A stretch of 64,000 nt of DNA, from contig NC_046679.1 of NCBI RefSeq assembly GCF_009870125.1, positions 13,516,001 to 13,580,000 of the forward strand, given 5' to 3'. Shown piece after piece: positions 51,501 through 63,386 of this stretch. Numbering within the stretch: position 1 is the first letter of the stretch; each line of letters starts with the position of its first letter. Made by a program: the position numbers and the translations under genes. The stretch comes from Drosophila pseudoobscura (Eukaryota > Arthropoda > Insecta > Diptera > Drosophilidae). The notes beneath the pieces are model-generated. The model searched no databases. It saw only the letters and a program-made list of their open reading frames with translations, and had not been told where the DNA came from.

Positions 51501-53756
51501 GACACTGGCAATGCCACTGGGGCTGCTGCTCCTGCTGCTGCTCCTGCTGCTGCTGCTGGTGCTGGTTCTGGGACTAGCACAAAGATACTCGTACACCCCG
51601 TGGTGCTGGGAGAGAGCTCTCTCCTGCTGCCCGTCCATTTGTCTTCACGTAATTATCTTTTAATAGATTTAACGAACATTTTTCGCACCGACTCTTTGCT
51701 TGTGTGTCATCCCAGTGACAACAGCAACAACAACAACAACAACACCAACTATAACAACAGCCACATCAACAAATAGCGATGAATGGAAACAGGAGAGGAT
51801 CCCACAAAATTCAATGAACTTCGGATACTCTGAAAAGTGAATCTATTTCATTTTTTACTGAATGATAGATAGAAATCCTATCAATGATCGTATGTTCTTT
51901 AACTGATGCGTAGATGATTGTAGATGTCGATGACTTATCGTGCAAATACATCGATCGTTATTTCAGGAAATCGTATGATCGGAATCAAGTGATCTTTCAA
52001 GTGCCAAACAAACTTTCATTAGTTGTTAGCTAATCAAATACCGAGTATAAATGCAAACAGGTAGGACATAACGATTGAGTGACTATGCCCACTTATCGAA
52101 AAGGGTATGGCAAACAGAGGCGGGCCAGAGTCCACACAGTAGTCCACACCGGAGTACCAGTCAGAGGGTAGGGCAGAGCAGTGCAGGACGGACACAGACC
52201 CAGACCCAGACCCAGGCAAAGCCAAGCGGAAGTCGGAAGTTGTATGGCACATGCGGTGGTCGCGGCGGTTGCGATGGCGACGCCGGGTAATGGTGATGCC
52301 AATGACTGGGGGTGGAATGGCGCTGGAAGGTGGACGGACATAGGAGTGGGGTGGGGTTCGATGGTGGAATCTACGGCCATGGTGATGGCAGTGTTGGCAA
52401 TGCTCGACCATTTTCATTTTATGGACTTTCAAACTGTTGCTGTTAATTATTTCTTCTTCTTTTAATGTGGCCACTGGTGTCTGGCCGCAGTTCTTACTTA
52501 TTCGAACTCCCTGCATCCGCGGTGGTCCCTCTTCCTGGGGCTGGCTCCTCTTCCTGGTCATGGTCCTCCGATAATGGTGATGCTGATGATGATGATGTTG
52601 TTCTGGATATTATGCACAGCCAGCTCCTCTTCAGCTTCCTCTTGGGGCACTTCCTCTTAGCATTTCTCGCCGTTGTTTGCACTTTTTCGCCATTTTACAC
52701 TTTATTACAAAGGCATTAAATAAAATTCAAAGCGAATGAGCCTCGTCAAAAGTGTTCGACGAGAGGGCTTGGCATTTTTGATTCCCATTCGGTTGCATGG
52801 TTGCACCGTGTACGGCTGCAGGATGGTTGGAGGTGGTTGGCAGAGCCGCGTGGTGCTCCATTGAAGTGGTGCAGGCATCCCAAACCCCGAGTTATTCTCA
52901 TTGTTGCCGCCGCGTAGCTGTTGCTGCCGCTGCTGTTGCAATGCTGTTGCATTGCCAACAGACACTGCCCCCCGCTGTTGCCGCTGCTGGCTCTGCGGCC
53001 GCTGTTATTGTTGTGGTTCATACTTTTGTTTTTCAGTCCATTGTTCCCCCCCAAAAAGTTTCTGTTGTTGTTGCTGTTGTTGCTGTTTTTGGGGCAGCAG
53101 CAGGCCGGGTAGCCGGCGGCTTCGTGCACCGCACGCAAACAAGCGCCAAAAGTAAAAGAACTACCAGAAGTGGCAACATCGAATCGAGTCGAACAGTGGA
53201 ATCAACTCTATCAGCAACTGGGATTATCGAAAGAGTTAAAAGGAAAAACTATTCGTACATTTTTGTACCATTTTTGTGCCTTCTGGAGCACAGAACTTTC
53301 ATCCACGTATTGCCCTACCTTGACCCACTGTGCCGTACTGTTTCAATTAGCTGCGCTTCGATGTGCATTGACGATGGAGTTTCGGTGTCGACAACGGGCA
53401 ACGCCAATGGGGTGCAGGGAGCAAAGAGGAGCAGTATCTGTGGCTGATACTTAAACAATGTATAAATTCGTCTACAAAGTCACTGCCCCTGCTCCCGCCA
53501 CCACCGACGAAGGTTCATTCAGTGCGTATTTGTGGACGGAGGGGGCAGAGTGCTGTGCACCTCTTGTAGAGCACTGGCTGCCGTCATTCTGGACTGACGA
53601 CTGGACTGGAATGACTGACTGACTCCGCGCTGGCGGTGGCATCGCCGGTGGCAGCTACTGTGGTCGCCAACGTGGTGCAATCAGCTGCAGTGGCTTTTTG
53701 GCCGACATTGCCAGTAGTTAGCCATATACGACGTGGGTCGGGGAAATGAGTCAGGG

Positions 53757-53795
53757 TGGCCGGGTGGACGGGTGGCCGGGTGGCCGGGTGTCCGG
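53757..53795. repeat. CCGGGTGG tandem repeat
   Basis: Four to five imperfect 8-bp units, GGCCGGGT/GGACGGGT. Confidence 0.85.
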
Positions 53796-56458
53796 GAGCG
53801 GCGAGTCAGTCAGTCGGTTGGATGGAGCTTGGCAAGCTGCCCAACTAACTAAGTGTCTCTTTTACCGCACTGCCTTCTGCTCTGCCCTCCTCTTCCGCTC
53901 CTCTTTGCAGCCGACTCTTCGCCTTCTCCCTCTCTTTGCCAGCACCTCTCTGCCTCGCCTCCCATTTCATTGCACTGCGTTGCTTTCGTCATTCATTCGA
54001 CTGAGTGAGCGCCGAGCCAGGCGCAAGCAGTGTAAAAGCTTCTCAATTGGTGTGAAATGCAACACGCTGCAATACTCGTACCGAGGGGTTAAGGGGTGGG
54101 TGCCAGGTGCCAGCTGCCAGTGCCAGAGCCAGTGCCAGTGCCACTGTGTTCGGTTTTCAATTGCAAATATGGCAAATATGGGTTAATTGTGCGAGACATT
54201 GACTTGCACAAAATTATTTAATTTCCATTTTCGCATCCAATTTACAGACACTCGTACCTGAGCTCTCTCTCTCTCTCGCTCTTTCTCTCTCTTTTGTTTG
54301 CTCTTTAGATGTCCCTTTCTTTTTGGCAGGGCTTTTCGTTGTTTTTCTTTCTCCCATTGTTCCATGGGACAGTTGTTGTTTGTTTTCGCAGCCAGTAAAT
54401 GGCAAACAGTGCGACCCGCAAATATAAAGCGCTGCGTAATGAGTATTTAATTGAGTTTGTGAAAAGCTTAAAATAATGGAGTATAAAGCTATCTGGTAAA
54501 AATGTGTCCAGCGAATAAAATCATTGCTTGAACGTGTTATTGAGGTGTGTAAAAGGTTTGTTTGAGATTAGAACGAATAATCTAATAAGAGAAGTTAACT
54601 AAGTTATAGAGGCTAAAACCCATATATCGTAACAGTTGGCCACCAAGAATTTAAACGAAAATCAAGAAAAGTTTTTATTTCACAACAATTTAACAATAAT
54701 TAGACTAGGCTAGAGTTTTATTATAATATATAATATAATCAAATTAACCAATATGATCCATTATTTGGTGCCCAAAGTTCACCAAATTAATCAATGGTTA
54801 GCGAATTAAGTAAATTATCACTAGAATGTTTGAGTTAATCAGCAAATAGCTAAAAGCCGTTCTAGCTCGATTATTGTCATAATTCAATTATCGCCGTGAA
54901 TACATTTTCCAAATAAGGTCTTAAGCTCGAATAAAGTAATTTATCCTACATTTGAAGCACTGTATTAATAAATCAACATAAATAAAGTAATTTATTAAGC
55001 ATTAAGTATACGTTTTTCATCTTTTACAAGAGTTATGAAGTTTATATTACAATAATCATGACATATCATTGGATAACGTTCATAAAAGTGATTAAATTAC
55101 TTATTGCAACGATTATCACACGTTTATTTTTCGCATTACCCTGACTACTGTCTTACACTGATGAAACGCACTGCACCGCCATATGCCTTTCCTCGCTGCT
55201 TTTGTTTGCCGAGATATTTATCTCGCTGCGGAACAATGCCCGACGAGCTTTGATTACTTTGTCATTTGCGTTTGGGCCTGGAACCGTGTCTGGGTCCCGA
55301 GACGACGCGTCGTCCGTCTGAGGCTCTGGCCTGGCAATCGAGAACTTAATTCATTTAGCTTCAGTCTTTGTTGTACTGCGAATTGTTGTAATTATCACTA
55401 TTAGTGTGTTCGAGTACTTTACACATTCGGTTGGCTGTGCACTTCTTTTGTACAGAATAGCGCAGCACAGAGTCATCGAACTGGCGACGATTCGGTTGAA
55501 ATTAAATTGAATTGAATCGGAATTCGTGTGTAACAGGTTTCAAGCGTAGTATTGTACTTGAAAACGAAATCTCGAACAGAAAACGGGTTAATTTCGAGGC
55601 TCCATAAATTACTTTTGATGCAAATGAGCATTTATTTTTTGGTTCGTTGCTAATTTATGTCCAAGTCTCGAGTTCAAAGATTCTTAACTCATTTATAATT
55701 ATCCCAACTTTTGCATAGTTTCATTCACCTTTCCATTGCGAGTCGCCGCTCAAAAATGTTAAATTTGATTATTATTAAATTTTATTTGAGTTTGACTTCC
55801 ATTTCGGTTTCGGTTTCATATTTTGCTCGTTTTTCGTTCTCGTTTTCGTTTTTTGCTTTTGCTTTCGCATTTTTGGGGGCTCTGTCAACAGGTGCGTCTG
55901 GCACTTCATTAGAAATTTCAGTGGCGCTCCGAGCTGCTTTTGCCAGCTTTTTCCTGGTTTTCCCAGCTCTCTGAAAACTTTTAATTAAATTTCGAGCTTT
56001 ACCGAAGCGAAATTTACTTACATATATACATATTATATTTGATTTTTGGTCGCCAAGAAACAGTCGCACGGAGACCGTTTTGGTCGCCTTCTAATTGGCT
56101 TTATGGTTTTCGCATTTCGCATTTCCCATTCAACTATTCCGAATTAGAAAAACATTTTCCTCCAAACTTCTGTCAAAAGGAAAAGGGTGTTCGGTTATTC
56201 AATTATGAGATTATCTGTGGCTCCCCAAGGCAGGTTTGCCTGGGATTATTACTATTAGATTTCTGTTGTAAGTTTTGTCTATGAAAATAGATAACTCTAT
56301 TGTATTTTTAAAGTTCCTTAAGCCCTTAAGACTTTAGCTATCAATATACCTTCAAAACACTTTTGTTTCCAGATAATTGTCCAATTTGTATGCCCCCAAA
56401 CTCAATACGTTCTTCTTTTGTTCTTTGCAGATCAACCTGAAATTATTATCCGTTTAAG

Positions 56459-59400
56459 ATGGATGATCCCAAAATAATGAACATTATGAATGGCATGAAA
56501 ACACTGGAAGACCACTCTCAGCTCATAAATGACGTGAAGGGTGAGTGACCAGACCGTACCCGTACCAGACCTAACGAGACCAGACAGGATCAGGTTAAAG
56601 AGCAATACCCCCTCCGAAACACACACAAATCCCCAACCGCAAAAAAGGTGTTTTATGAAATATTAAATTAGCTGGGGGTGTCGGAATGGAGAGTGGCAGG
56701 AGCAGGGGCCGGGGTGGCTAAAAACAAATTTTTTTTTGGTTTAAATTGACAAATTATGTGACAGACTTTTGTCTGAGCGCGGCAGCCCACAAAATCCAAA
56801 GAGCCAACAACAATTGTTGACAATTCACTCAAAGCGGGGATGCGCTCTTGCTGTACACTCAAAGAGGGTGATATGATTTTGAGGAGCTATTTGTGACAGA
56901 CAACAAGAGCTAGATGGGAATGGAAAAGTCTTTGTATGGAAAACGCTTTTGTTTCATGAGATATTCAAACTAAACCTCAACAAGCTATAATTTGTAAGAT
57001 ATAATTGCATTGGCTGATGCACTAATGTCTTCCTGCTGCTCGTTTTTTAAGGGTATCAAGAGTTGCGACTCTCGAAGCAGCCTTCTCTGCTGGTTATGGG
57101 TGCCGCCGCTGCTGCTGCTGCTGTTACTGATGTTGCTGCTGTTACTGTTGGTGTTGGAGTTAGCGTTGAACAAATGCCCCAAAGCGCTCAAAAAGCTTTA
57201 AACGCCGCACTCGACTCCACTCCATGCCACACTCCAGGCCCGACTCCGAGTGGGGCCAGGCTCAATTTCGCAGCGTTCATAAACAATGATGGATGGTGGG
57301 GCATGGTGTGGCATGAAGTGCTGTCTTTGGGGGCCAGCGATGGGACTGGGGACGGGGGTCCGCACTGTTGGTGGCACATTTTCAGTTTCAGTTTCAGTTT
57401 CCAGTCGACGCGAGGCGATGCGATGCGAGGCGAGGCGATGCGAGGCGATGGCGAAGTGCGCTTGAGTTGCATTTAAGCCAATTAGCATAGGCAAACAAAA
57501 CATTTGAGTGAGCGGGCCAAGTGCTTGTGGTTGAGTGCGGCCTCAGGCCAGGGCTTCGGCTGAGGCTTCGGCTTCGTCGTTGGCTTCCAGGGAATGGTGG
57601 CATGCCACCAATGCTGGTGTCAGGTCTAGGTGTCAAGTTGTATTTGTGTGAATGTGTTTGTTATGCTTGACGCTGGAGATGCTAGCTGCAGGGAGCTGCT
57701 GGGGGCAGGGGGCTTTGAAGGGCTGCCGGCATCTCCTCAACAATGTTGCATTTATTATGCAATTATCAAGTGGCAATTGTGTGTGTGAGTCGGTGTGTGT
57801 CGGTGCATCCTGCGTCCCTGTGCACTGTCTGACAGTGATTTACGCCGACGATTGGCAATTAGGCATCTCTAGACGCAGGCAAAGGCCGCGTCTAAACAGG
57901 GCATCTTCAAGATGAGATGCCATTCAATTGAGGAATGTCCTGCACGGGCCATGGTACACTGTGAGAAACCAAAAGGAGAACAGTCAAGAGATATACTGGA
58001 GCTTCATAGTTTCGACAAATAAGATTGTATGAGAATACCCAGTTATCCAGATCAAAATAAAGCTGTTATTAAACACGTAATGAAAATGATGATACCATCT
58101 GAAATGGTTGGTTCCATTACATAGTTCCACCTTGTATCGATCTGTTTATTCATTTGGTTTTGAGGGATAGTATCTTAATATTAATAAACCATTCTAATTC
58201 ATAGGAACAATCAATAGTGATACATTGTGATGGTGATACGTGCTCTCAATGGCTATTAATTATCCCCTAATTTGAAGCTCCATCTCGGATTGAAAATATT
58301 TGCTCATGGGAGCACCATGATTGTTTTTCGCCCAGTGTACATATTAATACACGTGTAGCATATGTAGCAGCTGTGTGGATGTGTGCGTGCCAGAGTGTGT
58401 GTGTCGGTGTGCGGTTGTGTGCGTTTTAGACAATAGATGAATGGCTCGACGAGCTGCTAACTTGCAAATATTTATGAGTGGCCCAGCAAGTGGCAGGCAG
58501 TGGCAGGCAGCAGCAACCGATGCCGACGCCGCAAACAACGATGTGGGCATGGGTATGGATATGTGTATGGGTATGGTTATGGTGATGGGAGTGGGGATGG
58601 GGATAGGCGAGATGGATGGGTGATATATGTGGCATGTGGATGGGGATCGGGGTGCGTGTGCACCCATCGGCAGGCAACGTTGAAACGTCAAGTGTTGTTG
58701 CCATTTTGGCACTTTGGACAAAAATGCAGGCTAGAAGCTAACCTCCGGCCGCATGCCTCTCCCTCAACTATTCCGAGTGGCAGTCTCTCTGTGTGCGCCT
58801 CCGTATCTCTGTGTGAGTGTGTGTCTGTGTGTGGCGTGAATTATGCGCAATTCAAGTGGCATTTGATGCGCATTTAAATTCGTGACGGCGCTTCAAGTTG
58901 GTGGCAAACAAACCGAACGGAAACTGAACTGAATCGAACCCACACCAAACAGCCTTCAGCCCTCAGACAGGGCAGGGCCTGTGGCAGAGAATGGGGCTGG
59001 GACAGGGGCAGGATTTTGCCGAGTGGGAGGGCCCATCAATGATGCGCATTAAATTGGCTAATTGTTTAATGACTGTTTGCATTGATCTCTTCCCCCACGC
59101 AAACTTCCACTTGTGGTACAGACGAGTCGCCCATGCAAATGTTCTACAAGGACAAGGGCGTATTCCTCACTGGCGGCACAGGATTCTTCGGCAAAAGTAA
59201 GTTCCCATCCACTCCCGAGTACGTGACTGGAATTCCTTATACTTATCGCCCAGAGCCTTCCTCTCTGTCCCCCAGTTATCATCGAGAAATTGTTGCGCGT
59301 CACGGAGGTGGGACAAATATATTTGCTGATACGCACCAAAAAGGGCAAGGATGCATTCGCACGCATTGAGGATCTGTTTAATGATCCGGTAAGTGTTTGA

Positions 59401-61044
59401 GTGCCGAATTGTACCACCTTTTCCTCATTCGTTGCATTGATTTTCCCTTAGGTCTTTGACAAGATGAAACAGGTTAATCCCAAGTATCGCTGCCAGATCA
59501 CAATCATCAACGGGGACTGCTCTCTGCCGGGAATGGGTATCAGTCCAGATGAGCGGGAGACCATTCTGGAGAATGTGAACATTGTTCTGCACAGTGCGGC
59601 CACAGTCCGGTTCGATGAGAAGCTGAAAATGGCCATTGCCATCAATGTCCACGGCACCAAGGAGATCATCAAGCTGGCCAAAGAGATTGTCAACCTTAAG
59701 GTGGGTCTTCCTCTGCTCTATCCTCTCCTATATCTGATCGTTCATACTTACTCTCTGAACCACTACAGGCCCTCGTCCATGTCTCCACTGCATTTGCGCA
59801 CTGCAACATGCGCCACATCCAGGAGAAGTTCTACAGCGGCACCATGACCGGCGAGAATGCCTTCAAGCTGAGCGAATGCCTGGACGAGCACACTCTGAAT
59901 ACCCTGACGCCAACCATTATTCAGGGCTATCCGAACACGTATACCTTCACCAAAGTTCTGGCCGAGAATGTGGTGCAGCAGACGGCACAGAATCTGCCAG
60001 TAACGATCTTTAGGCCGGGCATAGGTTAGCAATCATTCCTCATGATTCATTCAAATACTAACGTCTGTCTGCCTTCTTCTACAGTGATCACCACATACCG
60101 TGAACCAGTCACCGGTTGGATCGACAACATGTACGGACCCTGTGGCGTCATTGTGGGCATTGGCTCAGGCGTTCTGCGCGTCTTCACCGGTGATATGGAC
60201 AACAAGGCGCACATCGTGCCGGTGGACATGTGTGTGAATGCTCTGCTGGCCAGTGCCTGGGACATAGCGCGGAACAAGTGAGTGGTAATGCTAATATTTT
60301 TCCAATCAAGCATCTCACATCCTCTCCTTCTCAGATACGAGACACCGCCCATCTATAACTATGTCCCCGATGCGGAAAACATGGTGAGTTGGAGGCGTTA
60401 CATGGAGGATGGCTTTGAGTATGGCTGTGATATACCGATGCGCAAGTCCATATGGTATCCGCGCTTCACCATCGTGCCACACATGTGGCAGTATCACATA
60501 CTTTGCTTCTTCTACCACACATTGCCCGCCCTGATCATGGACTTCATTATGGTGATCATTGGCAAGAAACCAAGGTAAGTGCCTAAGAGGATTCTTTAGA
60601 GGGTCTCTTGACTTACGCTCTGTCTTCCCTTAGAATGATGAAGATCTATCGCAAGATCCACAAGCTGAGCAATGTCCTCAAGTACTTTAGTTCAAATGAG
60701 TTTCGCTTCGACAACGATAATGTGAGGAGTCTCTCCGCAAAGCTGGATGAGAGGGACAAGCGGCTGTTTGCCTTCGATATGCGCGACTTGGACTGGACCA
60801 ATCTCTTCCGCGTCAGTCTCTATGGGCTTCGCCTTTATGTGGTGAAGGATGATCCCAGCAATATTCCCGAGTCCATCAAGCGATACGAGAGGTGGGTCTT
60901 ACCATTGCTCCTTCCTGTTTGCATTCTCTAATTCTGTTTGTCTTTCCTTTCAGATTGAAGGTCCTGCACTATACCACGCTGGCTGTTTTCTATTCGTTGG
61001 TCGCCTGGGCACTGTACGGCCTCATCAAGCTCATCTTCTTATAG
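56459..61044 (+). CDS. wat: Fatty acyl-CoA reductase (FAR family)
   Basis: Ten coding exons, 56459-56540, 59122-59196, 59276-59388, 59452-59700, 59769-60024, 60085-60277, 60335-60574, 60634-60891 and 60954-61044 (nine coding segments after one noncoding 5' piece), give 518 residues. The enzyme reduces fatty acyl-CoA to fatty alcohol with NADPH, for wax and surface lipid synthesis. The extended-SDR nucleotide motif TGGTGFFG is at 44-51 and the catalytic YxxxK is Tyr231-Lys235 (YTFTK). A FAR_C domain follows (LSNVLKYFSSNEFRFDN region), and the C-terminal hydrophobic anchor (LAVFYSLVAWALYGLIKLIF) fits ER or peroxisomal membrane location. The exon at 56431 begins with 28 bases of 5' UTR after an acceptor. 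The symbol wat (CG1443, waterproof, tracheal gas filling) is my best guess among fly FARs from length and gene structure; the family call is secure. AATAAA is at 61347-61352. Confidence 0.95.
56541..59121 (+). other. FAR gene intron between first two coding exons
   Basis: A 2.6-kb intron splits codon 28. It contains CTG/TGTTGCTGC-rich stretches near 57100, GCGAGGCGATGC-type repeats at about 57408-57450, CTTCGGCTGAGG repeats near 57555, and a GGGTATGG-type repeat at about 58545-58620. No gene is seen. Confidence 0.7.
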
Positions 61045-61346
61045 GATCGCTACACTTTTTCTTATGTATTAATACTGTAGGGCATGTCTTTCACTTCTCT
61101 CCTCCTCCTTGTGAATCTTTCTTTCCTTGTTCCCTAACACTTTCAATTCCGTTTCATCTTCTGCAATAGTTGTTAGTCGTAGCTGTATGTACCTATGTAT
61201 GTTTGTAACATATCCTTATGCCCTTAGTCATATCTTTGAAACGCTTTATCCGACCCTTGTATAGCTTAGTTCGTACGTATGTATCTTAATGTAAATTCGT
61301 TGGAGTTGATTGTGCACTCGTAATGTGGATCTAGACGATCGATCAC

Positions 61347-61352
61347 AATAAA
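61347..61352 (+). terminator. FAR gene polyadenylation signal
   Basis: AATAAA about 300 bases after the stop codon, giving a 3' UTR of roughly 320 nt. Confidence 0.65.
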
Positions 61353-61847
61353 AACTGCTTCACATTTTGTTTGGGATATGTAAAAACAATTTGCTTTAAT
61401 ATACGGGAATGGAAATGTGAAATGGAACTTCAAAAGATTTCTTTAAAGAATTATACAAACTCAATAAATTGCTCAACAGCGCGTATACTTAATATTATTG
61501 GATCGCATCTACGTTTCATTCCGCAGCTTTCTGTTAGTCGGTTCTGCATGGATTGTTGATGGGGGTCTTTTTTTGGGGATCAGGCTCTCCCCAATTGACT
61601 GAAGGTCTAATCCGTTTGGCTAAAAGGCAGCAACGAGTACTCGTGGCGCAAATTGAAAACAATAAGATTCGTTTGATTTACACACCAGCTTAATATCGGA
61701 ATATTTTATTGCATATTTGCAGGCGTCTGGCAAGTGAGAAAAAAAAGACTCGTAAAAATAATGCCCAGAGGTAGCTTATCAAATTGCGAACAGCAGCAGC
61801 AGTCCGATGCAAAATCCTGTAAGGCGCTTTATCGCTTTATTCCCCCC

Positions 61848-61884
61848 ATATACATATACATATACATACATATACATATACACA
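61848..61884. repeat. (TATACA)n microsatellite
   Basis: About six hexamer units, TATACATA-type, with one phase shift. Confidence 0.88.
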
Positions 61885-61925
61885 CTGTGTGCGTGTTCGA
61901 GTATGCATAAATAAATCCGCACATG

Positions 61926-61950
61926 TATCGCATCGTATCGTATCGTATCG
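61926..61950. repeat. (ATCGT)n microsatellite
   Basis: Five pentamer units, ATCGC/ATCGT. Confidence 0.85.
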
Positions 61951-63364
61951 CTTTGGATTGCAGCCCTGGCATTCACAGTCGTATGATTTCAAAATTAAAA
62001 TCACAGCATAACCCAATCACCCCCAGACCCCCATCAAGGCCCAGCCTGCTCGTCATACTCCTGCTCCTGGCTCTCATCCTGCCTTTTAATACTCCACATC
62101 CTCAGCCTCATCATGCTCCTGCTCCTGGTACTCCACATCCTTCTACTCCTGCTCACAGCTCATTCCCAATACAGCCATAAAACTCTCGCATACTCATCAA
62201 ACATACACGGAATAAGTAAGAGGAGGAGGGCCATATACCAGAGCGGTGTCGGAGAGGTGACTGGAGCTGGAGCTGGAGATGGGGTTGGGGCTGGGGTCCG
62301 TGGAGGTTGGTGGTTGCCTTCTGCACATTCTGTGAAAAATGTTTGTCAAACCGCAGCGAGCGTGGCGCGCAATGATTGAAGCCACTGTGGATGCCACAGC
62401 TACTGCTGCTATGCTCTGCTCTGTGCTCTGTGCTGTGCCGTCCTGACTTTTCTCCACAGCCAAAGGTCCAATGTAGATTTTTCAAAAAAATTGCCACAGC
62501 GTAACGGAAGCGCTTCCAATTAAAGTGAGCGTGTGAGGGCATGTACATCTTTCTCTCTTTCTCAGAGTCTCTCTGAGTGTGTGCGTGTGACAATAACTCC
62601 CCAATATGTTTTGCTGCATAAATATATAAGCATGCGAACATATATGTATGCATGTGTACTTATGTATGTTTGTATGTGTTAGAATGCCTTGGATATTTTT
62701 GTTGTTGGCCCAAAATTGCAAGCGTCGCAACACGAACGACCGAGCAGAACATTGAAAGACCAAACAATCTCAATCTCTCAAATTAGATTTTCAGAAAAAT
62801 GCACCTCTGGGAAATGCACAATGAAAAAGCAACTGGCCTGCACAGCCACACAGACACGCACGCACACAGCGGGGCGGCTTCTCGGCTTCGGCTCTTCCGT
62901 GGCTTCTTTTCCTTTTATTTTTGTCAGTGTGCGAACTTCGGGCCAGCACACGAAGCTCTCCAGTGAGCTTTCACTGAGAGACCGTACTCTCTTAGGCGCG
63001 CTCTCTTACTCAACTCTCTCTTCCATGTGCGCTCTCTTACGCGTAACAACGGGACGGGACATGGAGTGCATGATGCTTATTCAAGGGTTGTTCATTCGTG
63101 AAATTAATATTGCGGCAACCGTCGCAGCACGCGCGCCTCCAAAGTTTATGTTGCCGCTGCCTGCTGTTGCTGCTGTTGCTGCTGCTGCGGCTGCTGCTCC
63201 CCCTCTCTCCTGCTGCTGCTGCTGTGGCAGGGCATATTGTAACGGGCTTTATGTGCTCCCCAGGCCAGGGCTGCCTCTGCTCTGCGTTGCACTTTGTTAC
63301 AGTTTCGATGGCTTGCATTATTATTGTGTTCCACTTCCATTGCGTTCCGCCCGCTCTCTCTCGT

Positions 63365-63386
63365 TCTCTCTCTCTCTCTCTCTCTG
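63365..63386. repeat. (CT)n microsatellite
   Basis: A CT dinucleotide run, preceded by shorter CT runs from 63353. Confidence 0.92.

Larger units (their letters stand above)
41001..56430 (+). other. Long non-coding stretch, part 2 (probable FAR intron 1)
   Basis: It continues to the acceptor TTCTTTGCAG at 56421-56430. It contains the TGGGTC array, a possible DINE-1-like hairpin at 43051-43080, TTG/CTG-rich stretches near 48210-48300 and 52900-53100, GGACGG and CCGGGTGG repeats near 51207 and 53757, and AT-rich DNA from 54500 to 55100. Many open frames here are low-complexity (poly-Leu, poly-Gln, poly-Ala) on both strands and are not supported as genes. Confidence 0.55.

Noticed and set aside
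51390-51776. Poly-Ala/poly-Leu frames on both strands near 51.5 kb
   Set aside because: They are read from a CTG/CTCCTG repeat and are open in several frames at once.
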